A stretch of DNA of 36,237 nucleotides, from the IMG/VR virus record IMGVR_UViG_3300042691_011573, positions 1 through 36,237 of that record; one strand, given 5' to 3'. The position numbers and the translations under genes are program-made. The notes under the pieces were generated by a model that was given only the letters and a program-made list of their open reading frames with translations, ran no database searches and was not told where the DNA came from. Below are positions 23,064 to 29,993 of this stretch, piece by piece. Position 1 is the first letter of the stretch; the number at the start of each line of letters is the position of its first letter. Source of the DNA: a virus.

Positions 23064-23086
23064 TTTTGTGAAAACCGCTACATTTG
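23056..23086 (+). promoter_or_regulatory. Possible Bacteroidetes-type promoter
   Basis: TACATTTG (23079-23086) fits TAnnTTTG; 19 bases upstream lies TGTG (23056-23059), one mismatch from TTTG. It would drive the genes for the scaffold and capsid. Confidence 0.4.
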
Positions 23087-23111
23087 CACCATAATTAATA
23101 AATTTTCAGTT

Positions 23112-23519
23112 ATGGTAGATTCACTGAATTACATTCGTAAAGCAATAGAGTCAAACGGCTCTAATGCTAAAGTAAATGTTGTACGGTGGGAGAAGGATGC
23201 CAGAACTGGGTACTACAACCGCCCAGTTAAATTGGCAGTAACCGCCCACGTTGCTTTAAGGGAGTTAGAAAAACCCCTCAACAAGCGTTCTTATGTCTGG
23301 CGACACATTCGCCCCGAAGGAATGACGATGGACGGAAACATTACTGCTCCAACTGGTAACCGATTGAACGACCCAGCATTAATTGAGCAGATGCAAGCAA
23401 AAATTGAACAACTGGAGAAGGAACTGCAAGAAAAACCAAAGCGTAGGCGTAAGGCAGAGGACGAAACCCAGCAATTTGAACCGACAATTATCGAATCACC
23501 AGAAACTGATGAACTATGA
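23112..23519 (+). CDS. Hypothetical head-operon protein with C-terminal coiled coil
   Basis: This is a 135-residue protein. The first 90 residues form a small domain (NVVRWEKDARTGYYNRPVK, LAVTAHVALRELEKPLN), and from about 93 a Gln/Glu-rich coiled coil (IEQMQAKIEQLEKELQEK) leads to a basic KRRRKAE and an acidic tail. It overlaps the next gene by ATGA. I do not recognise it. The region between head-tail joining and scaffold genes suggests a minor head role. Confidence 0.55.
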   Translation: MVDSLNYIRKAIESNGSNAKVNVVRWEKDARTGYYNRPVKLAVTAHVALRELEKPLNKRSYVWRHIRPEGMTMDGNITAPTGNRLNDPALIEQMQAKIEQLEKELQEKPKRRRKAEDETQQFEPTIIESPETDEL

Positions 23520-24421
23520 ATTTGAAAGAGTTTTTATTAAATCAAGGCAAAAGGGCTGGTCTTTCTGAGAATCAAGATTTTCAGATGTTGGTCAGTGCGA
23601 GTAGCCTCAACGACATAGAAGTTCCTGAAGATATTGCCAACCATTTCAATACGCACCTTATGGATGCGGAGATTGCAAAAGTCAATCCAGAACTGAAAAA
23701 GCACTTTGTCGGTAACTATATGATGGGATACGACCAAGAAATTGAAACTATGGCAAAAGACTATGGATTGCCTTTAGAAGCGGTTCAGGAAATTAAGGCA
23801 ACAAAAAACTCTGGCGACAAGGTTAAATTGGCTTTTAAACACCTTAAATCACTTGAAGAGGCAGCTAAAAAGTCAAGCGGAAAAGCCCAGTCGGAAGAAT
23901 ATGTTGCCCAGATAGCCGCAGCCCAGCAGAAACTGGACGATGCTATGGCATCAGCAGCCGCTGAAAAGCGGTCAATTGAAAACAAGTATGTATCCAAGTT
24001 GCAAAGTTTGTGGGAGCAAAGCCAACTTTTGGGTGTTCAGTGGAACGATTCAATCCCAGATGCGGCAAGAATTCACACCTACAATGCGGTATTCAATGAG
24101 AAATTAAATGCCCTTGGCGGTAAGGTGGTGTTTGACCCAGAAAGCTACTCTGCTTCGATTGTCAATGCCTCCGACCCAACCCTACCTTTGGTAGTGAACG
24201 GTAAACCCCTTGGGTACAAAGAACTTTCGGCACTTGTGCTGCAAGAAAACAAGTTGTTGCGTGAATCTGGCAATGGTGGCTCATCCAGTGGAAACGCACA
24301 AGGCACTAACAACACCTATGTACCAACCAGCAATGGCAGAAGTACAAGTACCCCATTGCCTTCGTACATCACGAACGCAATAGCCGACATCAGCGTAACG
24401 GCTGAAAAACTCGGTAATTAA
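23516..24421 (+). CDS. Putative scaffold protein
   Basis: This 301-residue protein lies directly upstream of the capsid gene. It is helical and charged over about residues 20-160, with a coiled-coil segment rich in Ala, Lys and Gln (SLEEAAKKSSGKAQSEEY, AAAQQKLDDAMASAAAEK). The C-terminal part is Ser/Gly/Asn-rich (GNGGSSSGNAQGTNNTY), which is flexible. This fits a scaffold that guides prohead assembly and then leaves. Sequence alone shows no protease motif. The role rests on position and composition. Confidence 0.65.
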   Translation: MNLKEFLLNQGKRAGLSENQDFQMLVSASSLNDIEVPEDIANHFNTHLMDAEIAKVNPELKKHFVGNYMMGYDQEIETMAKDYGLPLEAVQEIKATKNSGDKVKLAFKHLKSLEEAAKKSSGKAQSEEYVAQIAAAQQKLDDAMASAAAEKRSIENKYVSKLQSLWEQSQLLGVQWNDSIPDAARIHTYNAVFNEKLNALGGKVVFDPESYSASIVNASDPTLPLVVNGKPLGYKELSALVLQENKLLRESGNGGSSSGNAQGTNNTYVPTSNGRSTSTPLPSYITNAIADISVTAEKLGN

Positions 24422-24440
24422 AAAAAATATCATTACGACA

Positions 24441-25583
24441 ATGCCAGTTAGTAATACCCCTAACATTTGTCCAGCGGTACTGACATCCCTGACAGATAAC
24501 TTAATTAATAATCCAGCGACCATAAACACCTTTGGCGGTACGCTGGCGGCTCTTAACGACCCTTTGAACACTGGGTCTGGTCAAATCATTCGTTCAGCTA
24601 ACGATGATGGCACTGGACACAAGAAAGAGGTTCGTGTTGTGTACAAGCAACGCCTTCTGCCTTCTGCGGTAGTTGACGAATTCGATTGCTCTGTTGGTCC
24701 TGAATTGCCTTACATTGAAGAAGTGATTGATGTTAATAAGTATAAGGCTATTAACTTTTCAATGACTGAATCCACTGTACGCCAATTTTGCGCCAGCTAC
24801 TCGGAATTGGTTCGCCTCACTGGAACAAACGACCCAAAACAAATCGTAGGTCGTGCTAACGGAATGGGTGCTGCACAAGGCGCACTTATGGTTGCCAGAG
24901 AGATTTTTAACGATTTTCAACTTGCCGCAAACGCACTTATTCAGGCGGTTAACGCTGACCTTCTCACCAGCATCATTGGTGGTGTAGGGTCAATCGTTGG
25001 CGGTACTGCTGGTGTAGCAGAAGTGTACGAAGTAATCGGTTCTGGTGGCGAAATTAATGCCGCTGGTCTGTTCAAAATGAAGCAGGACTACATCAAGACT
25101 GGTCTGAATGGCGCACCGTTTATCATCGGTGGTGCTGGCGCACTCCATCAGATTTGGATGAATGACAGTCGTTATTTCGGTCAGGCGGCTAACGGAATCA
25201 ACTTTGAAACCGTCCGTTCTAACACTGGAATTGCTCAGTTTTTCTACGACCAAAATGCCGCTGGCGTAATTGATGGCGAAGACTCAGCCGTTGTAATTGC
25301 CCCAGGCTCAGCCATTTACACTCCGTTCCTTCAGTACGTTGGTAACTACGGAAAGATAGGCGTGACCGAAAGGTTCACAATGCCGCTGCCACAATTGCCA
25401 CAAGTTAAGTGTGATGTGAGAATTCAGCCGATTGAGTGCGGAGAGAATGCGAATAGCTACTCTGTATGGATGGAAATGTGGTATGATGTATATACACCTC
25501 CTACCGATATGTTCCCAGCCACCGATGCCCTTGCTGGCGTTAATGGCTTGTATTTGGCAAATTTTACTCCAGTAGCCCCCTAA
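24441..25583 (+). CDS. Major capsid protein (putative)
   Basis: This 380-residue protein follows the scaffold and is closed by a strong terminator, as is usual for a highly expressed capsid gene. The N-terminus (MPVSNTPNICPAVL) is free of a signal. Residues 80-130 include EFDCSVGPELPYIEE, a helix (FSMTESTVRQFCASYSELV) and a glycine-rich region (GVGSIVGGTAGVAE). C-terminal strands (YSVWMEMWYDVYTPP) look like an HK97-type P-domain. The zero-frame stop at 25581-25583 follows five C. Moving one base back on this run continues for 15 more codons to a GAYADGYSNAYI end. Confidence 0.7.
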   Translation: MPVSNTPNICPAVLTSLTDNLINNPATINTFGGTLAALNDPLNTGSGQIIRSANDDGTGHKKEVRVVYKQRLLPSAVVDEFDCSVGPELPYIEEVIDVNKYKAINFSMTESTVRQFCASYSELVRLTGTNDPKQIVGRANGMGAAQGALMVAREIFNDFQLAANALIQAVNADLLTSIIGGVGSIVGGTAGVAEVYEVIGSGGEINAAGLFKMKQDYIKTGLNGAPFIIGGAGALHQIWMNDSRYFGQAANGINFETVRSNTGIAQFFYDQNAAGVIDGEDSAVVIAPGSAIYTPFLQYVGNYGKIGVTERFTMPLPQLPQVKCDVRIQPIECGENANSYSVWMEMWYDVYTPPTDMFPATDALAGVNGLYLANFTPVAP

Positions 25584-25627
25584 TTGAGGGCGCTTACGCA
25601 GATGGTTATTCAAATGCGTACATTTAA
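25576..25627 (+). other. Possible frameshifted extension of the capsid gene
   Basis: The capsid gene stops at TAA (25581-25583) just after GCCCCC. In the -1 frame the DNA reads on as Leu-Ile-Glu-Gly-Ala-Tyr-Ala-Asp-Gly-Tyr-Ser-Asn-Ala-Tyr-Ile, then TAA at 25625-25627. The same Ala-Tyr-Ser-Asn motif ends the 794-residue tail protein. Either programmed frameshifting, a lost C in this genome, or a sequencing error. Confidence 0.45.
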
Positions 25628-25633
25628 CTGGAA

Positions 25634-25665
25634 AAAAAAGCCCCCGACAAAATCGGGGGTTTTTT
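25634..25665 (+). terminator. Strong intrinsic terminator after the capsid gene
   Basis: CCCCCGA (25641-25647), loop CAAAA, TCGGGGG (25653-25659), flanked by A run and followed by six T. The A run makes it usable from the other strand as well. Confidence 0.9.
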
Positions 25666-25702
25666 GTTTGCTTTGAAATGGATATACTTAATTAACAGAA
25701 AT

Positions 25703-25727
25703 GCCCACTGTAAAACTGTGGGCTTTT
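25703..25727. terminator. Second hairpin after the capsid gene
   Basis: GCCCAC (25703-25708) pairs with GTGGGC (25718-25723), followed by TTTT on the plus strand. It may end read-through or the minus-strand operon that stops at 25755. Confidence 0.5.
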
Positions 25728-25754
25728 CACCTTACACAAATCTAACTCTCAAAA

Positions 25755-26531
25755 TTACACCATTTTAGAGAGGTAATCCCAAGCAGCCTCTACTTTTTGG
25801 CTTATTCTGGCTATGTCCTCGTCATTTCGTGGCACTACAATTTCGTAAAGTCTGTCTGGGGCTGGTATGTCATAGTCCCAGTCGGATAAATTAGAATGCA
25901 GTGGGTACTCTGGATTTTTAGCACCAAAAGAACCCATATCATAAATCATATTGCGTTCTACCATCTGGCAAGACTTGACGAATTCTGGCGACTGGTCGTC
26001 TATCATTACCCGATGCGCCCTTGCCAGTTTAAATTTTTCGTCCGTAATCAAGTCAGGCGTAGCGTTCACAAGGCAATAGCTAATGGTAGCCGACTGCGCC
26101 CCAGTTAGCATCATATAGCCCTGCATCTGCCAGTAGTAGGCAGGATTAATCGGCTTGTGCATTGCACGGTGAAAGGTAAAGACATCCCAACTGCTTTTAA
26201 TGTCAATGATTTGAGTAGCCCTCACTATCTCGTCACCAACAAACAAATCTGGTGTGCCACAAATCCATTCGTTTTCCAACTGGATTTCGTTTTTACGGTA
26301 GAATGTCCGTTTCAGAAGGGATAGAAAAGTAATGGAATCCTCTTCTACCTCGTTACCTTTCTCCAGAAATTTACTGTAAACCTCTTCCCTGCGCTGATAT
26401 TTCTCGCTAACCCAAACATCAATAGCGTGAGTTTTTGCGCCCTCAGAAAGTAATCCTGCCTCTTTATCGGCTTTCAGTTTCGGCTCAGTCATCAAATTGC
26501 TGATGCCGCTGCATCTAAATTTCGGTTTCAT
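25755..26531 (-). CDS. PD-(D/E)XK exonuclease (YqaJ / lambda exonuclease type)
   Basis: This protein of about 258 residues carries the nuclease core ICGTPDLFVGDE (Asp) and TQIIDIKSSWD (Asp-x-Lys), followed by a YYWQMQGYMML Gln motif, as in lambda-type exonuclease. The start was set at ATG 26531; an earlier TTG at 26552 lies inside the RecT gene. It overlaps the end of the RecT-like gene, an arrangement typical of two-gene recombination systems. The enzyme would resect double-stranded ends to give single strands for annealing. It is the last gene of the minus-strand operon from promoter 28110. Confidence 0.85.
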   Translation of the reverse strand: MKPKFRCSGISNLMTEPKLKADKEAGLLSEGAKTHAIDVWVSEKYQRREEVYSKFLEKGNEVEEDSITFLSLLKRTFYRKNEIQLENEWICGTPDLFVGDEIVRATQIIDIKSSWDVFTFHRAMHKPINPAYYWQMQGYMMLTGAQSATISYCLVNATPDLITDEKFKLARAHRVMIDDQSPEFVKSCQMVERNMIYDMGSFGAKNPEYPLHSNLSDWDYDIPAPDRLYEIVVPRNDEDIARISQKVEAAWDYLSKMV

Positions 26532-27501
26532 TGTTTTTGCTGCGTTTTTCAAGTACTAATTGCTGCCTCTTTGCCTCCAGAATTTCCAGAAAGTCCATAT
26601 CACGTTGTAGGTCTTCTGGTAGTGACTTCTTAATATCCAGCAGTTCTGCGGTCGTGGTGGCTGAATTAATCAGCAATTCAAATCGGTCACGAACTGGGTC
26701 AACCTCTGGTTCAGTGTTGTCTAAGTAAGAAACATCCAAGGTGTCTGGGTTGTTGACTACCGACTGGTCCACAATGGTAGCGGTTTGCATTTCGACAGAC
26801 AGTGGCGCAAACTTTGAGAGTAGCAGTTTGAGTACAGTCTTCAATGCCATGTTCTCAAAATCGTCTTTCCAAAGTCCGAACCCTTTCTTGTATGTCTGAC
26901 TGAATTTCAAACCGTGTTGTTTCAGGTCGTCCGCAGTCATGTATAGGGTTTTTTCAAAGCCGTTCAGCAACTTAAAGTAGGCTGCGTACCCGATAGGCGC
27001 ACCGTTCTTAGGCTTACTGAAATCGAATTTAAAGCCCCTCAGTGGGTCTTGCTCAACCAGTTGACCATCGTAGATTGGAGTGGCTGAAATGGTCTGGAAT
27101 TGTCCAGAACGCTGCGCCAACTGTATAAAGCCCTTGTAGCCTAACTGAAACTGGGCAGACTTACCGTAAGGCACAATGTACGCAAACCCCAGACTGTTGT
27201 TAATTGGCAAGTCCAAAGTAGCCGCAACGCAAGCAGCATTAAAGATGCTTGCAGGGTCTGCGTTTTGTAGCATTTGGTTCGATGCTACGATTTGAAGAAC
27301 TGAGGTCATAAACGAACTGGAACGCTTACCAAGCAGTTCGTCAAATTTTTTCTTAACGCCTTCCTGCGAAAAGAATTGTTTTACTGGGTACTTATCTATT
27401 ACCGCACTCATAAAATTTGAAATGGTGATTTGGTTAAATAATCCTTCAGACGGCATAAACCACCGATAACTGCCATCGTCAGGAATGGGCTGAGTAGCCA
27501 C
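26515..27501 (-). CDS. recT: RecT-family single-strand annealing protein
   Basis: This 328-residue protein shows the RecT family core: NAACVAATLDLPINNSLGFAY, then YIVPYGKSAQFQLGYKGFIQLA at about 107-128, and LWKDDFENMALKTVLKLLLSK near 210-230. It anneals complementary single strands made by the neighbouring exonuclease. It starts with GTG at 27499-27501, seven bases after the preceding stop. The C-terminus is acidic and charged. It lies in the same minus-strand operon as the exonuclease and two small proteins upstream. Confidence 0.92.
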   Translation of the reverse strand: MATQPIPDDGSYRWFMPSEGLFNQITISNFMSAVIDKYPVKQFFSQEGVKKKFDELLGKRSSSFMTSVLQIVASNQMLQNADPASIFNAACVAATLDLPINNSLGFAYIVPYGKSAQFQLGYKGFIQLAQRSGQFQTISATPIYDGQLVEQDPLRGFKFDFSKPKNGAPIGYAAYFKLLNGFEKTLYMTADDLKQHGLKFSQTYKKGFGLWKDDFENMALKTVLKLLLSKFAPLSVEMQTATIVDQSVVNNPDTLDVSYLDNTEPEVDPVRDRFELLINSATTTAELLDIKKSLPEDLQRDMDFLEILEAKRQQLVLEKRSKNNETEI

Positions 27502-27507
27502 AATATT

Positions 27508-27792
27508 TTAATCAAAGTCAGGCTCTGCATTTTGTTTGATATAGTTCATTACCGCATCGTACATTTCAGGCGTAGGTTCAATCTGGTCGCCATCCTCGTC
27601 ATAAATGGTAAAGGTTATGGTATCAATTTCCCAGACAGTGCTGCCTTCATCAAAGTAGGTACTGCCATGATATTCGTAAGACCCTATCCCATTGCTGCCA
27701 GAAGATTTCCATGTAACCTCCGCATCAATATAAAATTCGCAATTTGGCATCCACTCAAATTCCATTTGGGTGGTATTGTCGTGATTCCCCAT
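27508..27792 (-). CDS. Hypothetical acidic protein (94 aa)
   Basis: I do not recognise this protein. It is very acidic and beta-rich (CEFYIDAEVTWKSSGSNG, IDTITFTIYDEDGDQIEP), with a helical end (DAVMNYIKQNAEPDFD). It lies between the RecT gene and the upstream 95-residue protein, with short gaps, so it is co-transcribed. Small acidic proteins in such operons sometimes inhibit host nucleases, but nothing here proves that. Confidence 0.6.
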   Translation of the reverse strand: MGNHDNTTQMEFEWMPNCEFYIDAEVTWKSSGSNGIGSYEYHGSTYFDEGSTVWEIDTITFTIYDEDGDQIEPTPEMYDAVMNYIKQNAEPDFD

Positions 27793-27800
27793 TTTATTAA

Positions 27801-28088
27801 TTAAAACTTAGTGTAAAGTCCAGTTACCTGAGTGAATACGGCTTGCAGTTGGTCAGCGTAAACTCCGTTTACTGTGCTAACCTCTTTGTAACTCTTTCCA
27901 GCCCTGACAAATTCTACATCGTAAAGGTCAGAACCGTTCAGTTTGATAATGCAAAAATTAGCTACCGTTTTGTTGCGACTCAACCGAAACTGCAAACCCT
28001 TTCCAGTGTTTGTAAAGTTCTTGCTACCAGTCATAAAGGCGAATCTGTTGCCGCCAAGTTGATTAAAAATTGTGTGTGCTACTGTCAT
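27801..28088 (-). CDS. Conserved small phage protein (95 aa)
   Basis: The 95 residues begin MTVAHTIFNQLGGNRFAFMT, then TGSKNFTNTGKGLQFRLSRN and IIKLNGSDLYDVEFVR. The pattern of a QLGG turn, a FMTG segment and an LNG-DLYDVEF strand resembles a common small phage protein family of unknown function (often labelled only hypothetical). It is the first gene after the promoter at 28110-28140, with AAATCTAAC right before its ATG. Confidence 0.7.
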   Translation of the reverse strand: MTVAHTIFNQLGGNRFAFMTGSKNFTNTGKGLQFRLSRNKTVANFCIIKLNGSDLYDVEFVRAGKSYKEVSTVNGVYADQLQAVFTQVTGLYTKF

Positions 28089-28109
28089 CGTTAGATTTGT
28101 TTAACGATG

Positions 28110-28140
28110 CAAAGGTAACACCGATTCTGATAATTGCAAA
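28110..28140 (-). promoter_or_regulatory. Bacteroidetes-type promoter for the recombination operon
   Basis: On the minus strand TTTG (plus-strand 28137-28140), 19 bases, then TACCTTTG (28110-28117). The ATG at 28088 is about 20 bases downstream, so the leader is very short. Confidence 0.88.
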
Positions 28141-28146
28141 AATATT

Positions 28147-28386
28147 TTACTTTATTCGAAAGTTTTTTTCGTAGTACTCTTCTGGTGGGTCGTAACCAGA
28201 CCTTGAACCACTGGCAGTTCCATCCCTAAACGCATCAGTTATTTGATTGCGTTCTATTTCTCTGGCATTTCTAATTAAACCGTTAATATGGACCGCCAGC
28301 GGTTGGTCCAGTCCAGAATACCAAGGTTCGCACTGGTTTAGTTTTTCAACCAGCCAGTTTACTGCGCTAATCTTCGAATTTGTCAT
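28147..28386 (-). CDS. Small conserved protein, paralogue 2 (79 aa)
   Basis: The start was set at ATG 28386 (MTNSKIS); the open frame upstream begins only with TTG. The protein reads AVNWLVEKLNQ, then AREIERNQITDAFRDG and EEYYEKNF. This is the layout of a short family common in Bacteroidetes phages: an N-terminal A-V-x-W/Y-x-(V/L)-x-x-(K/Q)-L helix, a central E-R-x-Q-I helix and a C-terminal YY-x-x-NF/Y. Function unknown. It overlaps the end of its paralogue 28367-28633 by 20 bases. Confidence 0.65.
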   Translation of the reverse strand: MTNSKISAVNWLVEKLNQCEPWYSGLDQPLAVHINGLIRNAREIERNQITDAFRDGTASGSRSGYDPPEEYYEKNFRIK

Positions 28387-28633
28387 AGTTTGTTTTGTAG
28401 TAGCTTTTTGCTTCTGCTGGGTAGTCGTCAACCGTACAACCCAGCGACCAAGGAAAATTCAGCCCTCGTTCGTAGGCGGTTTCTATTTGCTCCCTTTCCA
28501 TTCGCTTTGCTTGGGTATAGTGCAACAGATAATTAGGTAGATTATTTAATGTTAGAACGCCTTCTGTGATTAACTGGTCCAGAAAGTATTCTACCGCAGT
28601 TTGCTTTGATTTTTCCATACAATGTATATACAT
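28367..28633 (-). CDS. Small conserved protein, paralogue 1 (88 aa)
   Basis: The 88 residues contain TAVEYFLDQLI, AKRMEREQIETAYERGL and KSYYKTNYDKFED, the same pattern as the next gene. The start at 28633 forms TAATG with the stop of the upstream gene, as seen elsewhere in this genome; an in-frame ATG at 28618 is an alternative. The tandem paralogues probably arose by duplication. The family is found in many Bacteroidetes phages, with no function known to me. Confidence 0.65.
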   Translation of the reverse strand: MYIHCMEKSKQTAVEYFLDQLITEGVLTLNNLPNYLLHYTQAKRMEREQIETAYERGLNFPWSLGCTVDDYPAEAKSYYKTNYDKFED

Positions 28634-28974
28634 TAAAGAAGCCCACAGTGTCGTAGGTTATTCCTTATGTCGCTGATAAACCAAACACCGTCCTGCTCAA
28701 ACTTCTGTATGCACTTCCACCGTTTGAGTAGCCTTGATTTGTCAATCTGGTACTTAGCGCAGAATTCGTCAATAGTAAGCAACGGCTTAATTGGTCTTGC
28801 CCTACGAATCTGCTTGTGTTTCATAGCCAGTTGACGGTTTCGGTCGTTATCTATTAGTCGGGGCTTGGCAGCACCATCTACCCAAACAGTGTCGTATTCC
28901 TTAATACGCCTTGTAATGGTATGAGTGCCGATGCCATACTTGCGGCTAAAGTGCCGCATCATCAGTGTTTCCAT
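28633..28974 (-). CDS. Putative DNA-binding protein with two helix-turn-helix-like segments
   Basis: This 113-residue, very basic protein has two segments that look like DNA-binding units: FSRKYGIGTHTITRRIKEYD (about 9-28) and TIDEFCAKYQIDKSRLLKRW (about 67-86). Each begins with a hydrophobic residue followed by a polar turn, as in helix-turn-helix or MerR/excisionase-like proteins. It is the first gene of the minus-strand group next to a divergent nuclease gene, so it may regulate that region. I could not see a perfect operator. Confidence 0.55.
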   Translation of the reverse strand: METLMMRHFSRKYGIGTHTITRRIKEYDTVWVDGAAKPRLIDNDRNRQLAMKHKQIRRARPIKPLLTIDEFCAKYQIDKSRLLKRWKCIQKFEQDGVWFISDIRNNLRHCGLL

Positions 28975-29033
28975 AATTGTATAAATTGCGGCAAAGTTGC
29001 AGTAAATTTTGCAATAACAAAAACGCCCTTTTT

Positions 29034-29438
29034 ATGCCCTTTTTTCGCCCCGATAAAAATTTACCAATTTTTTTGCATACGGCACGATATGTTGGCAAAG
29101 AAGACGACTTTCAACAGAGAGTAGCTTTTTACCTTGACCTTACCAAAGACTGTCTTTACTTCCATACGCCAAACGGTGGCAAGCGGTACGGCAGGGAGGG
29201 GGCAAAGTTGCAACGAATGGGGGTCAAGTCTGGCGTACCAGATATTTTGATTCTTACACAACGCAAAGGGTACAGTGGTCTGGCAATCGAACTGAAGGTA
29301 GGGCGTAACACCCCAACAGATACGCAGAAAGAGTTTTTAAGGCGGCTGCACGAACTTAATTACCTAACTTTTGTAAGCTGGTCACTGGACGAGGTGGTAG
29401 CCCTTATCGACTGGTATTTCGAAAAAAGTAAAAAATAA
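29034..29438 (+). CDS. VRR-NUC domain nuclease
   Basis: This protein of about 134 residues has the VRR-NUC pattern: a start of EDDFQQRVAFYLDL, then HTPNGGKRYGREGAKL and GVKSGVPDILILTQRKGY, followed by GLAIELKVGRN and TDTQKEFL. The key acidic and Lys residues of the PD-(D/E)XK core are Asp in GVPD and Glu-x-Lys in IELK. Such enzymes act as small structure-specific or Holliday-junction nucleases. The start was set at ATG 29034; an earlier TTG at 28977 would add an unlikely basic leader. Confidence 0.88.
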   Translation: MPFFRPDKNLPIFLHTARYVGKEDDFQQRVAFYLDLTKDCLYFHTPNGGKRYGREGAKLQRMGVKSGVPDILILTQRKGYSGLAIELKVGRNTPTDTQKEFLRRLHELNYLTFVSWSLDEVVALIDWYFEKSKK

Positions 29439-29471
29439 TTTGCACCGCAATAATTTTGTTTTCTTCCTTTG
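29439..29471 (+). promoter_or_regulatory. Possible promoter upstream of the coiled-coil gene
   Basis: TTTG (29439-29442) is followed after 21 bases by TTCCTTTG (29464-29471), one mismatch from TAnnTTTG. It lies 15 bases before ATG 29487. Confidence 0.5.
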
Positions 29472-29486
29472 CGAAATTTTACATTT

Positions 29487-29993
29487 ATGGAAGAACAAAA
29501 AACAATTCAGTTGGGCGGTCTTGTTTACCGTCTTGAGATGACCAACCCAGAAACTGGGTGGCACAAGGTAAAAAATGCAAACGATACTTCATTCTGGATT
29601 CCTGACGAGATTTTAAAGGAAATAGCACACATCCAGATGGGTTTAGAAAGGGTTGAAATGCTAAATGATAGGTTTAGCGATAGGATGGATGAACTTCGGA
29701 AAAAAGCCGATTCTCAGCGCAAGTCTATTGATTATTACAAGTCAGAAAGGGATAGTTACAAACGCATTGCCAACAAGCAAGCAAAAGACTGGGAAAAACT
29801 GATGGACGAGTTTAAGGCGTACAAGAATCACAACATAACCCACATTCACAATTTGGAAGAGGGTAATTCGATTTTGGCTATGGAACTTGGTTCGCTAAAC
29901 GATGAATTCAGTATGGCAAGGAGGGCTACTCTTCTTAGCATCGGTGGCAATGTGATTCTTATGCTGATAATCCTAATAATGATGGTGCTATGA
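29487..29993 (+). CDS. Coiled-coil protein with C-terminal membrane anchor
   Basis: This protein of about 168 residues begins MEEQKTIQLGGLVYRLEM. A long coiled coil (RMDELRKKADSQRKSID, KQAKDWEKLMDEFKAYK) covers the centre, and the end is a hydrophobic anchor, SIGGNVILMLIILIMMVL. That topology fits a tail-anchored inner-membrane protein. It overlaps the next gene by ATGA. No family was recognised. A TTG at 29469 is the alternative start. Confidence 0.6.
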   Translation: MEEQKTIQLGGLVYRLEMTNPETGWHKVKNANDTSFWIPDEILKEIAHIQMGLERVEMLNDRFSDRMDELRKKADSQRKSIDYYKSERDSYKRIANKQAKDWEKLMDEFKAYKNHNITHIHNLEEGNSILAMELGSLNDEFSMARRATLLSIGGNVILMLIILIMMVL

